DNA from: an uncultured Acidimicrobiales bacterium
GTDB taxonomy: Bacteria > Actinomycetota > Acidimicrobiia > Acidimicrobiales > Iamiaceae
Assembly (NCBI GenBank): GCA_937926025.1
Contig: CALANQ010000510.1
Span: 1 to 6,790 of the forward strand
Direction: 5' to 3'
DNA length: 6,790 nucleotides
The notes below the pieces were generated by a model that saw only the letters and a list, made by a program, of their open reading frames with translations, did not search any database and was not told the origin of the DNA. Each line of letters opens with the position of its first letter. Position 1 is the first letter of the stretch. Of the stretch, positions 5,025 to 6,790 are shown piece by piece. Both the position numbers and the translations under genes were made by a program.

Positions 5025-6443
5025 TCAGGCCCGGGAGGGGTCCAGGGTCGGGAACGGGCGGGCTTGCTCGAGCTGGAGGGCGAGGCGGAGCAGGAGGCCG
5101 TCGTCGCCCCAGCGTCCGCTGAACATCATCCCGACGGGGAGGTTGCTGGCCGCGTCGTGGCCCATCGGCAGGCTGATCGCGGGCGCGCCGGTGGCGTTGG
5201 CGAGCGGCGGATACCCGATCCAGTCGATGACGCGGGGGAACACCACCTCGTAGGGCAGGCCGGAGCCGAGGTGGCCGAGGGCGGGCGGCAGCTGGGCCAC
5301 CGTCGGGGTCAGGGCCACGTCGACCGAGCGCATCGCCGTCTCGAACGCGGCGGTCGTGGCCCGGAGGCGGCGGACGGTGCCTGCGATCCCGGTCCAGTCC
5401 GCGGCGAACTCGGCGGAGAGGCCCTTGGCCACGGGGGTGAGCTTCGAGCGCTCGAACGCCTTGTCGTAGAGCACGGTGCCGGCGTGGTCGACGGCGAAGA
5501 CGAGCATCGACCAGTACCGGATGAAGTCCGTGACGAACTGCTCGTCGATGGGGACCTCGACCGGCTCGACCCGGTGGCCGAGGGACTCCAGCAGGGTGAC
5601 GGTCTCCTCGAACACGCGCTGCGTCGGTCCGTCGAGCACGGCGCCCGTGGGGGTGGCGGTGTAGGTGCCGACCCGGAGGGGCCGGGTGAGCGGGTCGGTG
5701 GTGTTCCCCAGGGGCTTGAGCCGGGGCGGGCGGTAGGCCTGCTCGGCGGCCCGGTAGTAGGCGGCGGTGTCCCGGACGGTGCGGGTGAGCACGCCGTCGT
5801 ACACGATCTTCACGGGCAGCAGCCGGCCGTGCGGGTCCGGCAGGAGGCGGCCGCGGGTGGGCTTGAGGCCGACGAGGCCGTTGCACGCAGCGGGGATGCG
5901 GGTGGAGCCGCCTCCGTCCTGGGCGTGGGCGATGGGCACGACCCCGGCCGCGACCAGCGCCGCCGAGCCGCCGGACGATCCACCGGGCGTGTGGCCCAGG
6001 TTCCACGGGTTGTGCGTGGCGGTCCCGTCGGGGAACTCGGTGGACGGGATGAAGCCGAACTCGGGGAGGGTGCTCTTGCCCAGGCTCACGGTGCCCATGT
6101 CGAGGAACTGCTGGGCGATGACGGCGGTGTGCTTGGCGGGCCCGGCGCCGGCCAGCGCCTCGGAGCCGTTGCGGGTGGGGAGGCCGGCGACGTCGGTGCC
6201 GTCCTTGATGAACGTGGGGACCCCGGCGAGGGGGCCGTCGGTGGGGGTGCGACGAGCCGCGGCGAGGGCTCGGTCGAAGTCCTCGGTGGCCACCGCGTTC
6301 AGGTCCGGGTTCACGGCCTTCGCCCGGTCGATGGCGGCGGCCACCGCCTCCTCGGGCGTGAGCTCGCCGGCGTGCACCCGCTGGGCGGTGGCCACCGCGT
6401 CGAGGCGGCTGAGCTCGTCGGTGAAGGCGTGCACGGAGGTCAT
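5025..6443 (-). CDS. Amidase-signature family hydrolase
   Basis: This 472-residue enzyme has the complete Ser-cisSer-Lys triad of the amidase signature family: Lys80 in VPTFIKDG, cis-Ser156 in PGGSSGGSAAL (153-163), and nucleophile Ser180 in QDGGGSTRIPA (175-185), followed by GLVGLKPTRGR (189-199). Spacing between triad residues matches family members such as fatty acid amide hydrolase. The enzyme should hydrolyse a carboxamide to acid plus ammonia or amine, in the cytosol, since no signal peptide is seen. The QDGGGS form, in place of the common TDTGGS, reminds me of the NylA-like group (6-aminohexanoate cyclic dimer hydrolase), but substrates vary too much to name one. GatA of the tRNA amidotransferase is unlikely: gatB and gatC are absent. 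The ATG at 6443 was chosen because family similarity begins there; an in-frame start at 6506 adds unrelated Arg-rich sequence. The Shine-Dalgarno is weak (GGGAA). Confidence 0.93.
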   Translation of the reverse strand: MTSVHAFTDELSRLDAVATAQRVHAGELTPEEAVAAAIDRAKAVNPDLNAVATEDFDRALAAARRTPTDGPLAGVPTFIKDGTDVAGLPTRNGSEALAGAGPAKHTAVIAQQFLDMGTVSLGKSTLPEFGFIPSTEFPDGTATHNPWNLGHTPGGSSGGSAALVAAGVVPIAHAQDGGGSTRIPAACNGLVGLKPTRGRLLPDPHGRLLPVKIVYDGVLTRTVRDTAAYYRAAEQAYRPPRLKPLGNTTDPLTRPLRVGTYTATPTGAVLDGPTQRVFEETVTLLESLGHRVEPVEVPIDEQFVTDFIRYWSMLVFAVDHAGTVLYDKAFERSKLTPVAKGLSAEFAADWTGIAGTVRRLRATTAAFETAMRSVDVALTPTVAQLPPALGHLGSGLPYEVVFPRVIDWIGYPPLANATGAPAISLPMGHDAASNLPVGMMFSGRWGDDGLLLRLALQLEQARPFPTLDPSRA

Positions 6444-6480
6444 GGGTTCCCGCGATCGTTCGAGTCCGGATCGGCCCGGA

Positions 6481-6486
6481 ACCCTA
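6481..6486 (-). promoter_or_regulatory. Candidate -10 box of the amidase gene
   Basis: On the minus strand TAGGGT fits TANNNT, about 38 bases before the amidase ATG, which would give a 5' leader near 31 bases. The best -35 position (TTCGTG, 6510-6505, 18-base spacer) is a poor match to TTGACA and falls inside the hairpin that follows the upstream gene. Confidence 0.35.
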
Positions 6487-6487
6487 C

Positions 6488-6518
6488 GGCCGGCGTGGCG
6501 CCGCACACGAAGCCGGCC
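6488..6518 (-). terminator. Hairpin after the right-hand ABC-F gene
   Basis: GGCCGGC (6488-6494) and GCCGGCC (6512-6518) form a perfect 7-bp stem around a 17-base loop, starting 26 bases beyond the ABC-F stop at 6545. It would separate this gene from the amidase gene transcribed in the same direction. No U-tract is present. Confidence 0.45.
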
Positions 6519-6544
6519 CCGGTGCGACGGCGGTCTCGGCGGTC

Positions 6545-6790
6545 TCAGGCGGTGAGCGGCACGAGCTTGGCGGGGGAGAAGTCGTAGGACTCGTCGCCGG
6601 TGATGACGCGGAGGGCCGTGTCGCGGTCGAGGGCCTCGGAGACGGAGCCGTCGTCGTCGAGGATCAGGTACCGGTCGAAGCCGCGCAGGAACCAGCGGTC
6701 GTGGGTGACGGCCAGGACGGTGCCGGTGAACTCCTGGAGCGCGGCTTCCAGCGCTTCGGCGGACTGGAGGTCGAGGTTGGCGGTGGGCTC
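6545..6790 (-). CDS. ABC-F-type ATPase, C-terminal fragment
   Basis: The last 81 residues of a minus-strand gene whose start is beyond the right edge. The visible part opens with EPTANLDL, the end of the second Walker B with its catalytic Glu as the very first residue shown, then AEALEAALQEFTGTVLAV and the H-loop THDRWFL. A further 40 or so residues end in DFSPAKLVPLTA. The EPT-x-NLD form and the THDRWFL H-loop are typical of the second ATPase domain of ABC-F proteins. The C-terminal tail differs from that of the ABC-F gene at 721-2352, which stops soon after its last strand, so the two are paralogues of different subtypes and not a duplication. It does not resemble the C-terminus of EttA as I remember it. 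Nothing can be said about the first ATPase domain or linker. Confidence 0.85.
   Translation of the reverse strand, partial: EPTANLDLQSAEALEAALQEFTGTVLAVTHDRWFLRGFDRYLILDDDGSVSEALDRDTALRVITGDESYDFSPAKLVPLTA

Noticed and set aside
5016..6587. 523-codon open frame on the plus strand
   Set aside because: It is antisense to the amidase, whose catalytic triad is complete. The product is a Gly/Val/Glu-rich artefact of GC-rich codons.

Overview
The window is very GC-rich (roughly 70% or more by eye), with codons ending almost always in G or C, GTG as well as ATG starts, and TANNNT-type -10 boxes. Together with the protein types this points to an actinobacterial chromosome. An Acidimicrobiia-like organism is my guess, but nothing in the window proves it. 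I see no transposase, integrase, CRISPR array, tRNA, rRNA or phage gene. Most of it reads as ordinary chromosome.

Layout from left to right: (1) 1-521 (+), the 3' part of a CPBP-family membrane protease. (2) 522-720, a spacer with a long inverted repeat. (3) 721-2352 (+), a complete ABC-F ATPase. (4) 2373-2423, a stem-loop lying between convergent genes. (5) 2424-2921 (-), a small HNH endonuclease-type protein. (6) 3133-3675 (-), a DUF6817-like helical protein with HD-like histidines. (7) 3758-4155 (-), two very small ORFs joined by a GTGA overlap. The downstream one looks like a MarR-type regulator without its DNA-binding domain. (8) 4154-4948 (+), fdhD, the sulfur carrier needed for formate dehydrogenase; it has a plausible leaderless promoter, and its ATG overlaps a possible divergent ATG in the palindrome CATG. 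(9) 5025-6443 (-), a complete amidase-signature hydrolase. (10) 6545-6790 (-), the C-terminal 81 residues of a second ABC-F protein that runs off the right edge.

The genes do not form one pathway. Orientation switches at almost every gene and most ends carry GC-rich hairpins without U-tracts, so most are probably transcribed alone or in pairs. The possible themes are translation-factor ATPases at both ends and molybdenum-enzyme maturation (fdhD), but no formate dehydrogenase is present. I did not find a convincing new multi-gene system. The points most worth a second look are the inverted repeat ahead of the first ABC-F gene, the HTH-less MarR-like small gene with its coupled upstream ORF, and the compact fdhD start region.
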